A stretch of 64,000 nucleotides of DNA, from positions 1,922,001-1,986,000 of the forward strand of contig NZ_CP138335.1 of assembly GCF_040256745.1 (NCBI RefSeq), in the 5' to 3' direction. The DNA comes from Scrofimicrobium sp. R131 (GTDB taxonomy: Bacteria; Actinomycetota; Actinomycetes; Actinomycetales; Actinomycetaceae). Shown piece by piece: positions 41,603-52,501 of the stretch. Below the pieces are notes generated by a model. The model saw only the letters and a program-made list of their open reading frames with translations, made no database searches and was not told where the DNA came from. Numbering within the stretch: the first letter of the stretch is position 1; each line of letters opens with the position of its first letter. The position numbers and the translations under genes are program-made.

Positions 41603-43534
41603 CTACAGCCTAAATCCAAGGACGACTGCCAGTGCGATGACAACCCCGCCCAGAATGTACCCGGCGTACGCCCGCACGTATCCGCTCTGAGTCCAGGCGA
41701 CCAGTCGACCCAGCCAGTTGGCGAACCGACCGACCGCGCCGACGGTCCCGTCGATGCCGTACTGGTCCGCCGCGGTGACACCCTTCATCAGGGCCACGCT
41801 CGGAGCCATGAAGACCGCCTCGTTGAACCGGTCCTGGTAGAAGTCCTGCCGGGCCGCCCGGACGAAGGTGTTGCCTTCGGGAACCGCGACCGGCACCTCG
41901 CGCTTGGCAAACATCCACCAGGCGATGACGGCGGCCACGATCACCAGAACCGTGGTGCCCACCTGGATGAACCAGACCGGAACCACCGGTTCGGCGTGGA
42001 CGGTCTCACCCACGGACGGAGCCAGCCAGGTGGTGAAACGCCCACCGGCCAGAGCCCCACCCAGGAAGATGGAGAACAGGGCCAAGATCACCAGCGGCAC
42101 GGTCATAATCGGCTTCGACTCGTGCGGAGTTTCATCGTCCCAGCGGGCCTTCCCGTGGAACGTCATGAAGTAGAGCCGGGACATGTAGAAGGCGGTGATG
42201 CCGGCGGCGATCATGGCGATCGAACCGTACACCCACCCGATCCACGGGGTCTCAGCGTGACCGAAGTTGCCGGCGGCGAACGCGGCCTCAATGATCCGGT
42301 CCTTCGACCAGTAGCCGGAGAACGGCACGATCCCCATGATGGCCAACCAGCCGGCGGTAAACGTCAGCCAGGTCACCTTCATCACCTTCGAGAGCGCCCC
42401 GAAGCGACGCATGTTGACCCCGTCGTTCATGGCGTGCATGACCGAACCGGCCCCCAGGAACATCAGCGACTTGAAGAAGCCGTGCGTCAGCAGGTGGAAG
42501 ATCGCGAACGCCCAGCCGACCGGGCCGAGCCCGGCACCCAGCATCATGTAGCCGATCTGGGACATGGTCGAGGCGGCCAGCACCTTCTTGATATCGTCCT
42601 TCGCCGTCCCAATCAGGGCCCCGACGAACAGGGTGATCACGCCGACCACGGCCACCGCGGTCATCGCCACCGGGGCGGCCAGGAAGACCACGCCGGAGCG
42701 GACGATCAGGTAGACGCCGGCGGTCACCATCGTGGCCGCGTGGATCAGGGCCGACACCGGGGTCGGGCCCGCCATGGCGTCACCGAGCCAAGCCTGCAAC
42801 GGGTACTGGGCGGACTTGCCGGTCGCAGCCAGCAGCAGGAACAGGCCGATCACGGTGGCTTGGCCTTCTGAGACGGTCGGGATGCCCGCGTTCACCACTT
42901 CGAAGTTGACGGAGCTGAAGTTGGCCACCATCGCCATCATCGCGATCAGCAGCCCCATGTCGCCCACGCGGTTCATGATGAACGCCTTCTTGGCGGCGGT
43001 CGCGTTGTCGGGCACCTGGTTCCAGAAGCCGATCAGCAGGTAGGAGCTCAGGCCCACGCCCTCCCACCCGAGGAACAGGGTGGCGTAGGAGTTGCCGAGC
43101 ACCAGGATCAGCATCGACGCGATGAAGAGAGACAGGTAGGCGAAGAAGCGCCGGCGGTCCGGGTCGTGTTCCATGTAGCCAACCGAGTAGACCAGGATCA
43201 GCGAGCCGACCAGGGTCACCAGCAGCACGAAGGTCATGGACAGCGGGTCCACCAGGGTGCCGAAGTTGACTTGGAAGTCGCCGGCCGGAATCCAGGAGAA
43301 CAGGTCCAGACTCAGGCGCCGTTCGGCACCCGGCAGCTGCAGCATTTGCCAGAAGATCACGGCGGCCAGAACGAAGCTGAACCAGGAGGCGGCCACAGCC
43401 AGCCAGTGCCCCCAGCGATCGGCCCGTCGACCTAGGACGAGGAGCAGGGCGGCCACGATCCCGGGAACCAGGAAGAGCAGGTACGCATACGCTGCCGGCC
43501 CGGTGGCCTCACCCACAGTACTAGCTAAAGTCAT
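41603..43534 (-). CDS. nuoL: NADH-quinone oxidoreductase subunit L
   Basis: 643-aa distal proton-pumping subunit. Key segments: 'GWEGVGLSSYLLIGFWNQ', 'KSAQYPLQAWLGDAMAGPT', 'SALIHAATMVTAGVYL', 'DIKKVLAASTMSQIGYMML', and the long C-terminal lateral-helix region ending in a final membrane anchor. Full length for the family. 12 bp after nuoK. Confidence 0.95.
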   Translation of the reverse strand: MTLASTVGEATGPAAYAYLLFLVPGIVAALLLVLGRRADRWGHWLAVAASWFSFVLAAVIFWQMLQLPGAERRLSLDLFSWIPAGDFQVNFGTLVDPLSMTFVLLVTLVGSLILVYSVGYMEHDPDRRRFFAYLSLFIASMLILVLGNSYATLFLGWEGVGLSSYLLIGFWNQVPDNATAAKKAFIMNRVGDMGLLIAMMAMVANFSSVNFEVVNAGIPTVSEGQATVIGLFLLLAATGKSAQYPLQAWLGDAMAGPTPVSALIHAATMVTAGVYLIVRSGVVFLAAPVAMTAVAVVGVITLFVGALIGTAKDDIKKVLAASTMSQIGYMMLGAGLGPVGWAFAIFHLLTHGFFKSLMFLGAGSVMHAMNDGVNMRRFGALSKVMKVTWLTFTAGWLAIMGIVPFSGYWSKDRIIEAAFAAGNFGHAETPWIGWVYGSIAMIAAGITAFYMSRLYFMTFHGKARWDDETPHESKPIMTVPLVILALFSIFLGGALAGGRFTTWLAPSVGETVHAEPVVPVWFIQVGTTVLVIVAAVIAWWMFAKREVPVAVPEGNTFVRAARQDFYQDRFNEAVFMAPSVALMKGVTAADQYGIDGTVGAVGRFANWLGRLVAWTQSGYVRAYAGYILGGVVIALAVVLGFRL

Positions 43535-43546
43535 TTCTTGCCCTTC

Positions 43547-43846
43547 CTAGTTCCGCAAGCTCACGATGTCGTCCAGGTCGGTAGTGGCCCGAGACTTGAA
43601 GATGGCGACGATAATGGCCAGGCCGACTACCACCTCGGCCGCTGCCACCACCATCACGAAGAAGGCCATGACTTGCCCTTCCACCGTTCCCAGGATCCGG
43701 GAGAAGGAGATGAAGGTCAGGTTGGCGGAGTTGAGCATCAGCTCCACCCCCATCAGCGAGATGATGGCGGACTTGCGCACCACCACCGTCACGGCGCCAA
43801 TCGCAAAGAGTACCAGTGCGAGCGCGATGTATAACGCGAGACTCAC
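43547..43846 (-). CDS. nuoK: NADH-quinone oxidoreductase subunit K
   Basis: 99-aa three-helix membrane subunit: 'LALYIALALVLFAIGAV', 'SLMGVELMLNSANLTFISF' with the conserved Glu in TM2, and 'FFVMVVAAAEVVVGLAII' with the TM3 Glu. The GTG start at 43846 overlaps the nuoJ stop by 4 nt and has AGGAGG 8 nt upstream; a longer in-frame extension exists but would add non-homologous sequence. Confidence 0.95.
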   Translation of the reverse strand: MSLALYIALALVLFAIGAVTVVVRKSAIISLMGVELMLNSANLTFISFSRILGTVEGQVMAFFVMVVAAAEVVVGLAIIVAIFKSRATTDLDDIVSLRN

Positions 43847-44778
43847 TTGTCTTCCTCCTGTCCCAGGTCGGATTGGAAGGTCTGGTGCAATCCGGTGGGC
43901 GCAGCTTTGCCGCCCATCCCCCAAGCTTGCGACTGGGGCACCTTCGGTGCCGAACTCCACATGGTTTGGTCACGTCGACCCGCCTTGACCAGCTGCAGCG
44001 CTTCCGCCGCTTCGGGCGAGACGGCGCCGATGGGCTGCTCGAGGCCGCGCAGACGCAGAACGCGCGGAACCGACTCGGGCACCGGCGCCAGGGTGTCGCC
44101 GGCAATGGCCGGGGTGCCGACCGCGTTCGAGTGCGCGTAGACGCCGGGGGCCGCCTGCTGGCCGGGGTGAACCCCCTTGACCCGGAACTCGGTCATCCGC
44201 GCATCGGCCGTGTTGATCTGGTTGAACTTCACGCCCAGGCGATCCGAGTGGGTCAGGAGCACGGCTCCGACCGCGGAGGTGATCAGCAGCATGGCTGCCA
44301 GCTGAATGGTGAACCAGTGGTTCTGGAACAGCGAGACAGCCAGCGAGGTGATCGGGGCGCTCGAGTACGGGTCGAGGCCGATCGAGCCGGACCCCACCAC
44401 GGTCGAGTGCAGCAGCGCGCCCACGGTCAGGACGGCCAGCGCCACCCCGAGGACAACGGCGAAGATAATGTACCCGCGCCGCTGCTCCCGGAAGCCGTCG
44501 GAGGCTCCCAGGCCGATCATCATAATGACGAAGAGGAACAGCATCATGATGGCGCCCGTGTACACGATCACCTGCACGGCCCCGTTGAACGGAGCTTGCA
44601 GCGCGAAGAACAGGACGGCCATTCCCAGCATCACCGCCACCATGCACAGGGCAGAGTAGGCGGCCTTGCGGAACATGAGCACGCCGAGGGCCGCGACGAT
44701 CATGATGACCGCGCACGACCAGAACAGCAGCGCCTCCCCCAGGCCGGACATTTCCGGCCAAGCAATTACCGAGTTCAC
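43843..44778 (-). CDS. nuoJ: NADH-quinone oxidoreductase subunit J
   Basis: 311-aa membrane subunit. Five helices in the first ~190 residues, including '[20 protein letters not shown]' (the pi-bulge TM3). A hydrophilic C-terminal extension of about 110 residues follows, longer than in proteobacterial NuoJ and rich in Pro/Ala, presumably cytoplasmic. GTG start at 44778 overlaps the nuoI stop (GTGA) with AAGGAG upstream; a later ATG at 44751 is less likely. Confidence 0.93.
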   Translation of the reverse strand: MNSVIAWPEMSGLGEALLFWSCAVIMIVAALGVLMFRKAAYSALCMVAVMLGMAVLFFALQAPFNGAVQVIVYTGAIMMLFLFVIMMIGLGASDGFREQRRGYIIFAVVLGVALAVLTVGALLHSTVVGSGSIGLDPYSSAPITSLAVSLFQNHWFTIQLAAMLLITSAVGAVLLTHSDRLGVKFNQINTADARMTEFRVKGVHPGQQAAPGVYAHSNAVGTPAIAGDTLAPVPESVPRVLRLRGLEQPIGAVSPEAAEALQLVKAGRRDQTMWSSAPKVPQSQAWGMGGKAAPTGLHQTFQSDLGQEEDK

Positions 44779-45416
44779 TGTTCGGCTCCTTCGTCCACGG
44801 CCTTGGCGGTGGCCAGGGTCGGCTCGTCGGGACGGTGCTCGCGCACCCATTCGATCTGCTCCCGGGTAGACCCCTTCACTTCACCGCGGTAGTAGTCCCC
44901 ATCGCTGAGGCCCTTGACCATCGGGTGCGGGGCAGCCACGGCTCCTTCGGGCACCTCGGCCAGCAGCATCTTCTTGTCGTAGATGTCGTCCAACCGGGTG
45001 TACTCGGCCAGCTCGAAGTCGTTGCCCATCGTCAGGGCGCGAGTCGGGCAGGCCTCGATGCAGTAGCCGCAGAAAATGCAGCGCAGGTAGTTGATCTGGT
45101 AGACCCGACCGAACCGCTCCCCGGGCGAGTACTGCTCGTCGGGGGTGTTCGAGGCGGCCTCGACAAAAATAGCGTCGGCGGGGCACGCCCAGGCGCACAG
45201 CTCGCAGCCGATGCACTTTTCCAGGCCGTCCGGGTAGTAGTTCAACTGGTGGCGCCCGTGGAAGCGGGGCTGAACGAACGGGCCCTCGAACGGGTACTGC
45301 TCCGTCACCGTGGGGCGGAACATGGAGCTGAAGGTCACCCCGTAGCCGGCCACCGGCGCAAAGAACTCACCAATTGGCCCCTTGGGGTCCTGCTCATACC
45401 GCAAGTTTTCACTCAT
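44775..45416 (-). CDS. nuoI: NADH-quinone oxidoreductase subunit I
   Basis: 213-aa peripheral subunit with two [4Fe-4S] clusters: '[12 protein letters not shown]' (about 68) and '[12 protein letters not shown]' (about 115). Passes electrons to the quinone-site cluster N2 in NuoB. Start at 45416 fixed by AAGGAGG and by the homologous N-terminus; overlaps the nuoH stop by 8 nt. A Pro/Glu-rich tail follows the ferredoxin fold. Confidence 0.95.
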   Translation of the reverse strand: MSENLRYEQDPKGPIGEFFAPVAGYGVTFSSMFRPTVTEQYPFEGPFVQPRFHGRHQLNYYPDGLEKCIGCELCAWACPADAIFVEAASNTPDEQYSPGERFGRVYQINYLRCIFCGYCIEACPTRALTMGNDFELAEYTRLDDIYDKKMLLAEVPEGAVAAPHPMVKGLSDGDYYRGEVKGSTREQIEWVREHRPDEPTLATAKAVDEGAEQ

Positions 45417-46704
45417 CGGAATCCTCCTTGGTAGCGGTGACCGGAACCCGCCCGGCACGCGGTGAGGGCGGCAGTGCCTGCCCGGGTAGGGGCGGCACCG
45501 GGTATCCGCCCGCGAAAGCGTCGAACTCTCCCGGTTCCTCCTCGACCTTGGGCTTGCGATCGGTCAGCCAGAAGGCCAGGAACACGACCACGACCAGGAC
45601 GCCGATGATGACGCCCATGATGGTCGGCAGGGAGGCTCCCGACCAGAGGCGGACGCCCTGCAGGACCGAGACCATCACCAGCCAGACCAGCGCGATCGGA
45701 ATCAGGATCTTCCACCCGAGCTTCATGAACTGGTCGTAGCGGAAGCGCAGCAGCGTGGCGCGGGTCCAGATCATGAAGAACATGAACAGCCACACCTTGA
45801 GGATGAACCAGAGCATCCCCCACCAGCCGCCGGACAGCGCCGGAATCAGGTTGAAGGGGAACGGCGCGTGCCAACCACCCAGGAACATGGTGGTCGCGAC
45901 GGCCGAAACGTTCAGCATGTTGATGTACTCGGACAGGTAGTACCAGCCGAACTTCATCGACGAGTACTCGGTCATGTGTCCGGCCACCAGCTCGCCTTCA
46001 GCTTCGGGCAGGTCGAAAGGCAACCGGTTACATTCACCCACCATTGAGATGACGTAGATGACGAAGGCCGGGAACAGCGGGATCACCCACCAGAACGGCT
46101 TCTGCGCGGAGACGATTTCCGAGGTGGACATCGAGCCGGACATCAGGAAGACCGACACCAGGGCCAGGCCCATGGACAGCTCGTAGGAGATCACCTGGGC
46201 CGAGGAGCGAACCGCGCCGTAGAGCGGCAGGGTCGAGCGGGCCGACCAGCCACCCAGGACGATGCCGTACAGGCCCAGCGAGGTAATCGCCAGAATGTAC
46301 AGCGCCGACACGGGCATGTCCGCCACCTGCAGCGGCGTCGAGTGACCGAACATGTTCACGTTCGGTCCCATCGGGATCACTGCCATCACCGAGAAAGCGG
46401 TGAACGCCATGATGGCCGGGGCCAGGAAGTAGAGGAACTTGTCGGCGCGCGACGTCCAGATATCTTCCTTGAACAGCAGCTTGCCGGCATCAGCCAGAGC
46501 CTGGAACAGCCCGAAGGGGCCGGCCACGTTCGGGCCGGGGCGGGTCTGCATCCGACCCAGTCCGCGCCGTTCCACCCACAGCGCCATGATCACCGAGAGA
46601 ATCAGGTAGACCACGATGAACAACGCTTTGATCAGCGTCAGCCACCAGGTTTCTTGAGAGAAGTCGGCCGGGATGGGCTCAGCCGACATTAGGGCCAGAT
46701 TCAT
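45409..46704 (-). CDS. nuoH: NADH-quinone oxidoreductase subunit H
   Basis: 431-aa membrane subunit forming the quinone chamber. '[20 protein letters not shown]', '[20 protein letters not shown]' (acidic loop lining the E-channel) and '[19 protein letters not shown]' are diagnostic. Eight core helices, then a cytoplasmic tail of about 55 residues, Pro/Glu rich, which is longer than in E. coli. 4 bp after nuoG. Confidence 0.95.
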   Translation of the reverse strand: MNLALMSAEPIPADFSQETWWLTLIKALFIVVYLILSVIMALWVERRGLGRMQTRPGPNVAGPFGLFQALADAGKLLFKEDIWTSRADKFLYFLAPAIMAFTAFSVMAVIPMGPNVNMFGHSTPLQVADMPVSALYILAITSLGLYGIVLGGWSARSTLPLYGAVRSSAQVISYELSMGLALVSVFLMSGSMSTSEIVSAQKPFWWVIPLFPAFVIYVISMVGECNRLPFDLPEAEGELVAGHMTEYSSMKFGWYYLSEYINMLNVSAVATTMFLGGWHAPFPFNLIPALSGGWWGMLWFILKVWLFMFFMIWTRATLLRFRYDQFMKLGWKILIPIALVWLVMVSVLQGVRLWSGASLPTIMGVIIGVLVVVVFLAFWLTDRKPKVEEEPGEFDAFAGGYPVPPLPGQALPPSPRAGRVPVTATKEDSDE

Positions 46705-46708
46705 TTGC

Positions 46709-49192
46709 TCAGACCTCCGCTACTGCGGCGACGCTCACCGCGCTGCCGGCTGTGCCGACTTCGGAATGGACCCCCGCGCCCAGCGAGCACTCGGGCAGCC
46801 ACAGGGTGCCCTCCGTGATTTCGCGGGACTCGATGGGAAGCGTGATCGAACCGCGCTCACCCGTGACCGTGACCTGCTGGTCTTCGGCCAGGCCGAGGCG
46901 TTCCATCGTGGCCGGGGAAACCAGGGCCACGGGAACGCGGGCGGAGTTCGCCAGGTGGTCGGCCCCGTCCAGGAGGCGACCCAGGTCAATCTGCACCTTG
47001 TGGAAGGTGAGCGTGAGCTGATCGGAAGCGGGAGCGGAGGGCGCCTCGTGCGGCACCGCGGTCCGGGCCCCGCGCCAAACCATCAGCGGGTTGACTTCCG
47101 CGTACAGGTCCGGCAGGGTTTCGACCCCCAGGTCGACTCCCATTTCCTTCGCCAGCATGTTCAGCACCAGGCGATCGGTCAGGCTGCGCGATGCGTAGGA
47201 CTGGCCGAAGGGACGCAGGCGACCCTCCCAGTTGATGAAGGTGCCGTTCTTCTCCACTGCCGGGGCCACGGGCAGAACCACGTCGGCCAGCTCGGTCAGT
47301 TCAGAGCGACGCACCTCCAGGCTGACGACGAAGCCGGTCCGCTCGATGGCGGCCCGAGCCGCCGCCGGGTCGGCCCAGTCACGCAGGTCAATCCCGCCCA
47401 GGATCAGGGCGTCCAGCTCACCGGCCAGCATCTGCTCGGCCGACAGACCGGGGGTGGCGGGAATCTGCTCACCCCACGGGAGGGACTCGCGAGCTTCCGC
47501 GTCCTCCACCGGACGACCGAAGGGCAGCAGGTTCGGCAGCAGGCCCGCCTCCACGGCCGCGCGGTCACCGGAGCGCCGCGGGACCCACTGTAGTCGAGCT
47601 CCGGTCTTAGCTGCCAGCGACGCCGCCGCCGACAGCAGACCCGGGGTGCGAGCCGCCCGCTCGCCGACCAAAATGATCGCGCCTTCAGCCAGTTCCACCT
47701 GCTCCAGAGCGGCTACTTCCGCTCCGGGAGCCGCCGGAATCAGCTGGGCAGAGAGCTTCTCGGACCCGCGGGTGAGGAACGGGGCCACCGTCTTCACCTT
47801 GACACCCTTGCGCAGTCGCAGGAAGAGCGAGCCGCACTCGTCTTCGGGCTCCAGGGCCACCAGCAGCACCTCGGGTGCCCGCTCGACGTCCTGGTAGGTC
47901 ACTCCCAGACCCTGGCCGGCCACGAGGGCCCCCAGGAACTGAGCTTCCTCGTCGGACTGTTCGCGCCAGCGAGCATCAATGTTGTTGGTTCCCAGCACCC
48001 GCCGGGCAAACTTGGACCAGGCCCACGCATCCTCAAAGGAGAGGCGACCGCCGGGCAGCAGCCCCACCTTGCCGGTGAGGTTCCGCGCCACGCGGTCCAG
48101 CGCATCGGACCACGAGGTCGGGACCAGCTCGCCGTTTTCGCGCACGAGCGGGGTCCGGAGGCGATCCTCCAGGTCGGTCCAGTGGAACGCGAACCGATCC
48201 TTGTCGGTAATCCACTCTTCATTCACTTCCGGATCGTTCCCGGCCAGGCGGCGAACCACTTCGCCCCGGCGAATGTCGACCCGAATGGCCGAACCGGAGG
48301 CGTCGTGCTCGGTGACGGACGGGGTGGACACCAGGTCGAACGGGCGGGCCCGGAACCGGTACGAGGTCGCGGTCAGCGCCCCGACCGGGCAAATCTGAAT
48401 GATGTTCCCCGAGAAGTACGAGGCGAAGGTGCGGCCCGACAGGTCGCGCTCCGACTCGCGTTGGGGACCGGCGTAAACCGAGGAGATGATCCCCTCCTGC
48501 CCGTAGGGGCCGGAGATGTCGGTTCGGCCGGGGCCTTCCACGCCGGGAACGTAGTAGTCCAGCACCTCGGCGTCAAACGTGCCGACCTGCTCACCCATGA
48601 AGGTGTGATCGTCGGTCGGGGCGGTCCCGCCGCCGCGGCCCTGCAGGTCCAGGAACGCATCCCCGGGGATTTCCTTGGCGAAGCGGACGCAGCGCTGGCA
48701 GAGGATGCAGCGGTCCCGGTCCAGCATGATCTGGGAGGTGAGCCGCATCGGCTTGGCGTAGACGCGCTTGGCATCGATGAAGCGGGAGGTGTCCCGGCCC
48801 TCGGTCATGGCCTGGTTCTGCAGGGGGCACTCGCCGCCCTTGTCGCAGATCGGGCAGTCCAGCGGGTGGTTGATCAGGAGGAACTCCATGATCCCCTCCT
48901 GGGCCTTGTAGGCCACTTCGGAGGTGTGCTGGGTTTTGACCACCATTCCGGGGCTAACCGGAATAGCGCAGGAGGGCTGCGGCTTGGGCATCATCCGAAT
49001 CGAACCGTCCGGGCCGGGCGTTCCCACCTCGACCAGGCACTGACGACAGGCGGCCACCGGCTTCAGCAGCGGGTGATCACAGAAACGCGGGATCCGCACC
49101 CCGGTCTGTTCGGCCGCGCGGATGATTAGCGTCCCCGGCTCGACCTGAACTTCAACGTCATCAATTGTCAGTGAGACCAGCTCGTCGCTCAT
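46709..49192 (-). CDS. nuoG: NADH-quinone oxidoreductase subunit G
   Basis: 827-aa iron-sulfur subunit. N-terminal [2Fe-2S] ferredoxin ('GVRIPRFCDHPLLKPVAACR'), His-ligated [4Fe-4S] ('NHPLDCPICDKGGECPLQ'), a second [4Fe-4S] ('DRDRCILCQRCVRFAKEI') and the 4Fe4S Mo/W-bis-MGD-type domain (about 285-700) followed by a small MopB_CT-like domain. The molybdopterin-like half is catalytically silent in complex I. Overlaps nuoF by 4 nt. Confidence 0.95.
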   Translation of the reverse strand: MSDELVSLTIDDVEVQVEPGTLIIRAAEQTGVRIPRFCDHPLLKPVAACRQCLVEVGTPGPDGSIRMMPKPQPSCAIPVSPGMVVKTQHTSEVAYKAQEGIMEFLLINHPLDCPICDKGGECPLQNQAMTEGRDTSRFIDAKRVYAKPMRLTSQIMLDRDRCILCQRCVRFAKEIPGDAFLDLQGRGGGTAPTDDHTFMGEQVGTFDAEVLDYYVPGVEGPGRTDISGPYGQEGIISSVYAGPQRESERDLSGRTFASYFSGNIIQICPVGALTATSYRFRARPFDLVSTPSVTEHDASGSAIRVDIRRGEVVRRLAGNDPEVNEEWITDKDRFAFHWTDLEDRLRTPLVRENGELVPTSWSDALDRVARNLTGKVGLLPGGRLSFEDAWAWSKFARRVLGTNNIDARWREQSDEEAQFLGALVAGQGLGVTYQDVERAPEVLLVALEPEDECGSLFLRLRKGVKVKTVAPFLTRGSEKLSAQLIPAAPGAEVAALEQVELAEGAIILVGERAARTPGLLSAAASLAAKTGARLQWVPRRSGDRAAVEAGLLPNLLPFGRPVEDAEARESLPWGEQIPATPGLSAEQMLAGELDALILGGIDLRDWADPAAARAAIERTGFVVSLEVRRSELTELADVVLPVAPAVEKNGTFINWEGRLRPFGQSYASRSLTDRLVLNMLAKEMGVDLGVETLPDLYAEVNPLMVWRGARTAVPHEAPSAPASDQLTLTFHKVQIDLGRLLDGADHLANSARVPVALVSPATMERLGLAEDQQVTVTGERGSITLPIESREITEGTLWLPECSLGAGVHSEVGTAGSAVSVAAVAEV

Positions 49193-50490
49193 CGCGCACC
49201 TCCTTTAGCAAAAATCGTTGACTTCTCGTAGGGGAAGAGTTCCCAGGCCGGCGTGTGCAGGCCCGCCTCGAACTCTTCGCGGAACCGCTTGATCCCGCTC
49301 ATGATCGGCGTGGCGGCCGCATCACCCAGAGCGCAGAAGCTGCGTCCGAAGATGTTGCCGGCAATTTCGTCCAGCAGGTCGATATCTCCCGGGACCCCCT
49401 TGCCCGCCTCGAGCCGCAGCATGATCTGCTTGATCCAGTAGGTGCCTTCGCGACACGGGGTGCACTTGCCACAGGACTCGTGCTGGTAGAACTCGGACCA
49501 CTTGAGGATGGTCCGCACCACCGAGGTCGTCTCGTCGAAGACCTGCAGCGCGCGGGTGCCCAGCATCGAGCCGGCCGCCGCCACCCCCTCGTAGTCGAGG
49601 GGAACGTCCAGTTCCTCCTCGGTGAAGATCGGGGTGGAGGACCCACCGGGTGTCCAGAACTTGAGCTGGTGACCGTCGCGCACGCCGCCCGCGTATTCGA
49701 GCAGCTCACGCATGGTGATCCCGAACGGAGCTTCGAACTGACCGGGGTTGTTCACGTGACCGGAAACAGAGAAGATCCCGCAGCCCTTGGACTTTTCCGT
49801 CCCCATGGTCGTGTACCAACCTTCGGGGTGCCGGAAAATCAGCGCCACGTCGGCGATCGTCTCCACGTTGTTGACCACGGAGGGCCGCTGGTACAGGCCC
49901 GCCACCGCCGGGAACGGGGGCTTCAACCGCGGGTGACCGCGTCGGCCTTCCAGCGAGTCCAGCAGCGCGGTTTCCTCGCCGCAGATGTAGGCGCCGGCCC
50001 CCGCGTGGGCGGTGATCTTCAGATCGCCGAGCAGCCCGGCGTCCTCCGCCTCGTGAATCGCTTCCAGCAGTCGGCGGTAGACGTGCACCACTTCGCCGCG
50101 CAGGTAGATGAACGCGTGGTGGCAGTTGATCGCTCGCGAGGCGATGGCCACGCCCTCGACCAGCAGGTGCGGGTCGGCCATCAGCAGCGGCATGTCCTTG
50201 CAGGTGCCGGGCTCGGATTCGTCGGCGTTCACCACCAGGTAGCGGGGTTTGCCGTCGTCGGGGGGCAGGAACGACCATTTCAGGCCGGTCGGGAAGCCGG
50301 CGCCACCGCGCCCACGCACCCCGGCCGCCTTGATCAGCTCGGTGATTTCCCCGGGTTCCATCTCTTGGGCCCGAGCCAGTCCCTCGTAGGCACCGGCTTT
50401 CCGTGCCGAAGCCAGCGTCCAGGATTCGGGCTGGCCCCACCGGGCGGTCAGCGCCGGGGTGAGAGTACCGGGTTCGGTAAAGACGCTCAC
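49189..50490 (-). CDS. nuoF: NADH-quinone oxidoreductase subunit F (NADH/FMN)
   Basis: 433-aa NADH dehydrogenase module. NADH/FMN-binding 'GVRGRGGAGFPTGLKWSF' (about 57-74), 'GAGAYICGEETALLDSLEG', and [4Fe-4S] ligands 'ESCGKCTPCREGTYWI' (about 343). The GTG start at 50490 overlaps the nuoE stop (GTGA) with AAGGGAG upstream; an in-frame start 11 codons earlier lies inside nuoE and is unlikely. Confidence 0.94.
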   Translation of the reverse strand: MSVFTEPGTLTPALTARWGQPESWTLASARKAGAYEGLARAQEMEPGEITELIKAAGVRGRGGAGFPTGLKWSFLPPDDGKPRYLVVNADESEPGTCKDMPLLMADPHLLVEGVAIASRAINCHHAFIYLRGEVVHVYRRLLEAIHEAEDAGLLGDLKITAHAGAGAYICGEETALLDSLEGRRGHPRLKPPFPAVAGLYQRPSVVNNVETIADVALIFRHPEGWYTTMGTEKSKGCGIFSVSGHVNNPGQFEAPFGITMRELLEYAGGVRDGHQLKFWTPGGSSTPIFTEEELDVPLDYEGVAAAGSMLGTRALQVFDETTSVVRTILKWSEFYQHESCGKCTPCREGTYWIKQIMLRLEAGKGVPGDIDLLDEIAGNIFGRSFCALGDAAATPIMSGIKRFREEFEAGLHTPAWELFPYEKSTIFAKGGAR

Positions 50491-51164
50491 TTGCTGTCTC
50501 CCTTCAAAACGGGTGCTTCCCACCCGTGCTCGCGGGCCACTTCCAGTCCACGCTGGGACGGGCTGCCCGCAGACGGTCCCTGGTTGGCCAGGTCGTCACG
50601 GAACCCGGCCAGAGTCCGGCTGACCTCCTTGAAGGTGCGGAGCTGGTCGGGGCCGCGAGTGGGGGCCACCGGCTCCCCGGCCTGCAGCTTGTCCACCAGC
50701 GCCACGGCCGACTCGGGGGTCTGGTTGTCGAAGAACTCCCAGTTGACGATCATCACCGGCGCGTAGTCGCAGGCCGCGTTGCATTCGAGGCGTTCCAGCG
50801 TGATCTTGCCGTCAGCGGTGGTCTCGTCGTGCTCAATCTGGAGGTGCTCGGAGAGGGCCTCGTAGATTTCGTCGCCCCCGAGGATCCCGCAGAGCGCGTT
50901 CGTGCAGACCCCGACGTTGTACTCGCCGTTGGGGTGGCGTTTGAACTGGGTGTAGAAGGTGGCGACCGCGGAGACCTCCGGGCGGGAGATGTCCAGCAGT
51001 TCGGATGCCAGCGCCACCCCGTCCGCGCTCACGTAGCCCTCCACCGACTGCACCAGGTGCAGGATCGGCAGCAGGGCGGAGCGGGCGTGGTCAGACGGGT
51101 AGCGCGCAATGATTTCAGCGGCGTCCGCACGCAGACGCTGTTCAACCTCGGCGGAAAAACTCAT
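50487..51164 (-). CDS. nuoE: NADH-quinone oxidoreductase subunit E
   Basis: 225-aa thioredoxin-like [2Fe-2S] subunit. Cluster ligands in '[13 protein letters not shown]' and '[14 protein letters not shown]'. The C-terminus is extended by about 60 mostly polar residues compared with E. coli. Overlaps the nuoD stop by 4 nt. Confidence 0.94.
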   Translation of the reverse strand: MSFSAEVEQRLRADAAEIIARYPSDHARSALLPILHLVQSVEGYVSADGVALASELLDISRPEVSAVATFYTQFKRHPNGEYNVGVCTNALCGILGGDEIYEALSEHLQIEHDETTADGKITLERLECNAACDYAPVMIVNWEFFDNQTPESAVALVDKLQAGEPVAPTRGPDQLRTFKEVSRTLAGFRDDLANQGPSAGSPSQRGLEVAREHGWEAPVLKGDSK

Positions 51165-52501
51165 CGGTCTACCCCTCCTGCGACGGGATCGAAGGATCCC
51201 AGAGTCACGACTACGTCAGCCAACTGCCCGCCAACCGTGGCCATCGACAGGGACTGCAAATTGTTGAATGAGGGGTCCCGGAAGTGGACGCGGAACGGGC
51301 GCGTGCCCCCGGTCGACACCAGGTGGACCCCCATGATGCCCTTGGCGTGCTCAATCTCTTGGAACACCTGCCCGGCCGGGACCCGGAAGCCCTCGGTCAC
51401 CAGCTTGAAGTGGTGGATCAGGGATTCCATCGACTGGCCCATGATGTTGGCGATGTGAGCGAGGGAGTTGCCCTGCCCATCGGCCCCCACGGACAGTTGC
51501 GCCGGCCAGGCGATCGACTTGTCGGCCACCATCACGGGCGCGCCGTCGGTCTCCTCCAGGCGGCGGAGGACCTGCTCGACAATCCGCAGCGACTGGTAGC
51601 ACTCGTCAAAGCGCACCAGCGTCCGGTTGTAGGCGTCCGAAGAGTCGTAGGTGGGCACGTCGAACTCGAAGTTCTCGTAGCCGCAGTACGGCTGGTCTTT
51701 CCGCAGGTCGGTGGGCAGGCCGGCGGCCCGCAGCGACGGTCCGGTCATGGACAGCGCCATCATGGCGGACAGCGGCATGTAGCCGACGCCGATGAAGCGC
51801 TGCTTGAAGATCGGGTTTTGCAGCGTCAGGTCCTGCATCTCGCCAATGTCGCGCCGCACCTTGGGCAGCAGCGAGCGGATGTAGTCCACGGTGCCCTCGG
51901 GCAGATCCTGCGCAACTCCGCCGGGGCGGACGTAGGCGTGGTTCATCCGGAGGCCGGTGATCCGCTCGAAAATCCGGAGGATCTCTTCGCGACCACGGAA
52001 GCCGATCGTCATCATGGTGGTGGCGCCCAGCTCGTTGCCGCCGGTGCCAATGGCAACCATGTGCGAGGCGATCCGGTTCAGCTCCATCATCAGGACCCGG
52101 ATCAGGGTGGCGCGTTCGGGCGCCTCGACCCCGAGCAGCTTCTCAACCGCCAGGCAGTAGGCCACCTCCTGGAAGAAGGGCGCCACGTAGTCCATCCGGG
52201 TACAGAAGGTCACGCCCTGGGTGAAGGTGCGGAACTCCATGTTCTTTTCGATCCCGGTGTGCAGGTAACCGATGTCGACCCGGGTCTCCCGGACGGTCTC
52301 GCCGTCCAGCTCCAGGACGACGCGAAGCACGCCGTGAGTCGAGGGGTGCACCGGGCCCATGTTGAGGACGACCCGCTCGGTCGAAACCTTGCGAATCTCC
52401 TCAAGAATGTCTTCCCAGTCCCCGCCTTGCGCAATGACGTCGGTAAAGTCGTCGAGGTTGACCTCTTCGGCCCCCTGGGCGGCCTGTACTTTCATATTCA
52501 T
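51161..52501 (-). CDS. nuoD: NADH-quinone oxidoreductase subunit D
   Basis: 446-aa 49-kDa-type subunit lining the quinone site. '[14 protein letters not shown]' carries the quinone-binding His, then '[14 protein letters not shown]', '[10 protein letters not shown]', and 'ARGIMG'-like '[15 protein letters not shown]' near the C-terminus. Start ATG shares one base with the nuoC stop (TAATG). Confidence 0.95.
   Translation of the reverse strand: MNMKVQAAQGAEEVNLDDFTDVIAQGGDWEDILEEIRKVSTERVVLNMGPVHPSTHGVLRVVLELDGETVRETRVDIGYLHTGIEKNMEFRTFTQGVTFCTRMDYVAPFFQEVAYCLAVEKLLGVEAPERATLIRVLMMELNRIASHMVAIGTGGNELGATTMMTIGFRGREEILRIFERITGLRMNHAYVRPGGVAQDLPEGTVDYIRSLLPKVRRDIGEMQDLTLQNPIFKQRFIGVGYMPLSAMMALSMTGPSLRAAGLPTDLRKDQPYCGYENFEFDVPTYDSSDAYNRTLVRFDECYQSLRIVEQVLRRLEETDGAPVMVADKSIAWPAQLSVGADGQGNSLAHIANIMGQSMESLIHHFKLVTEGFRVPAGQVFQEIEHAKGIMGVHLVSTGGTRPFRVHFRDPSFNNLQSLSMATVGGQLADVVVTLGSFDPVAGGVDR

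Noticed and set aside
43847-43960. Extended N-terminus of NuoK
   Set aside because: The GTG at 43846 overlaps the nuoJ stop, has AGGAGG upstream and gives the normal 99-aa protein.
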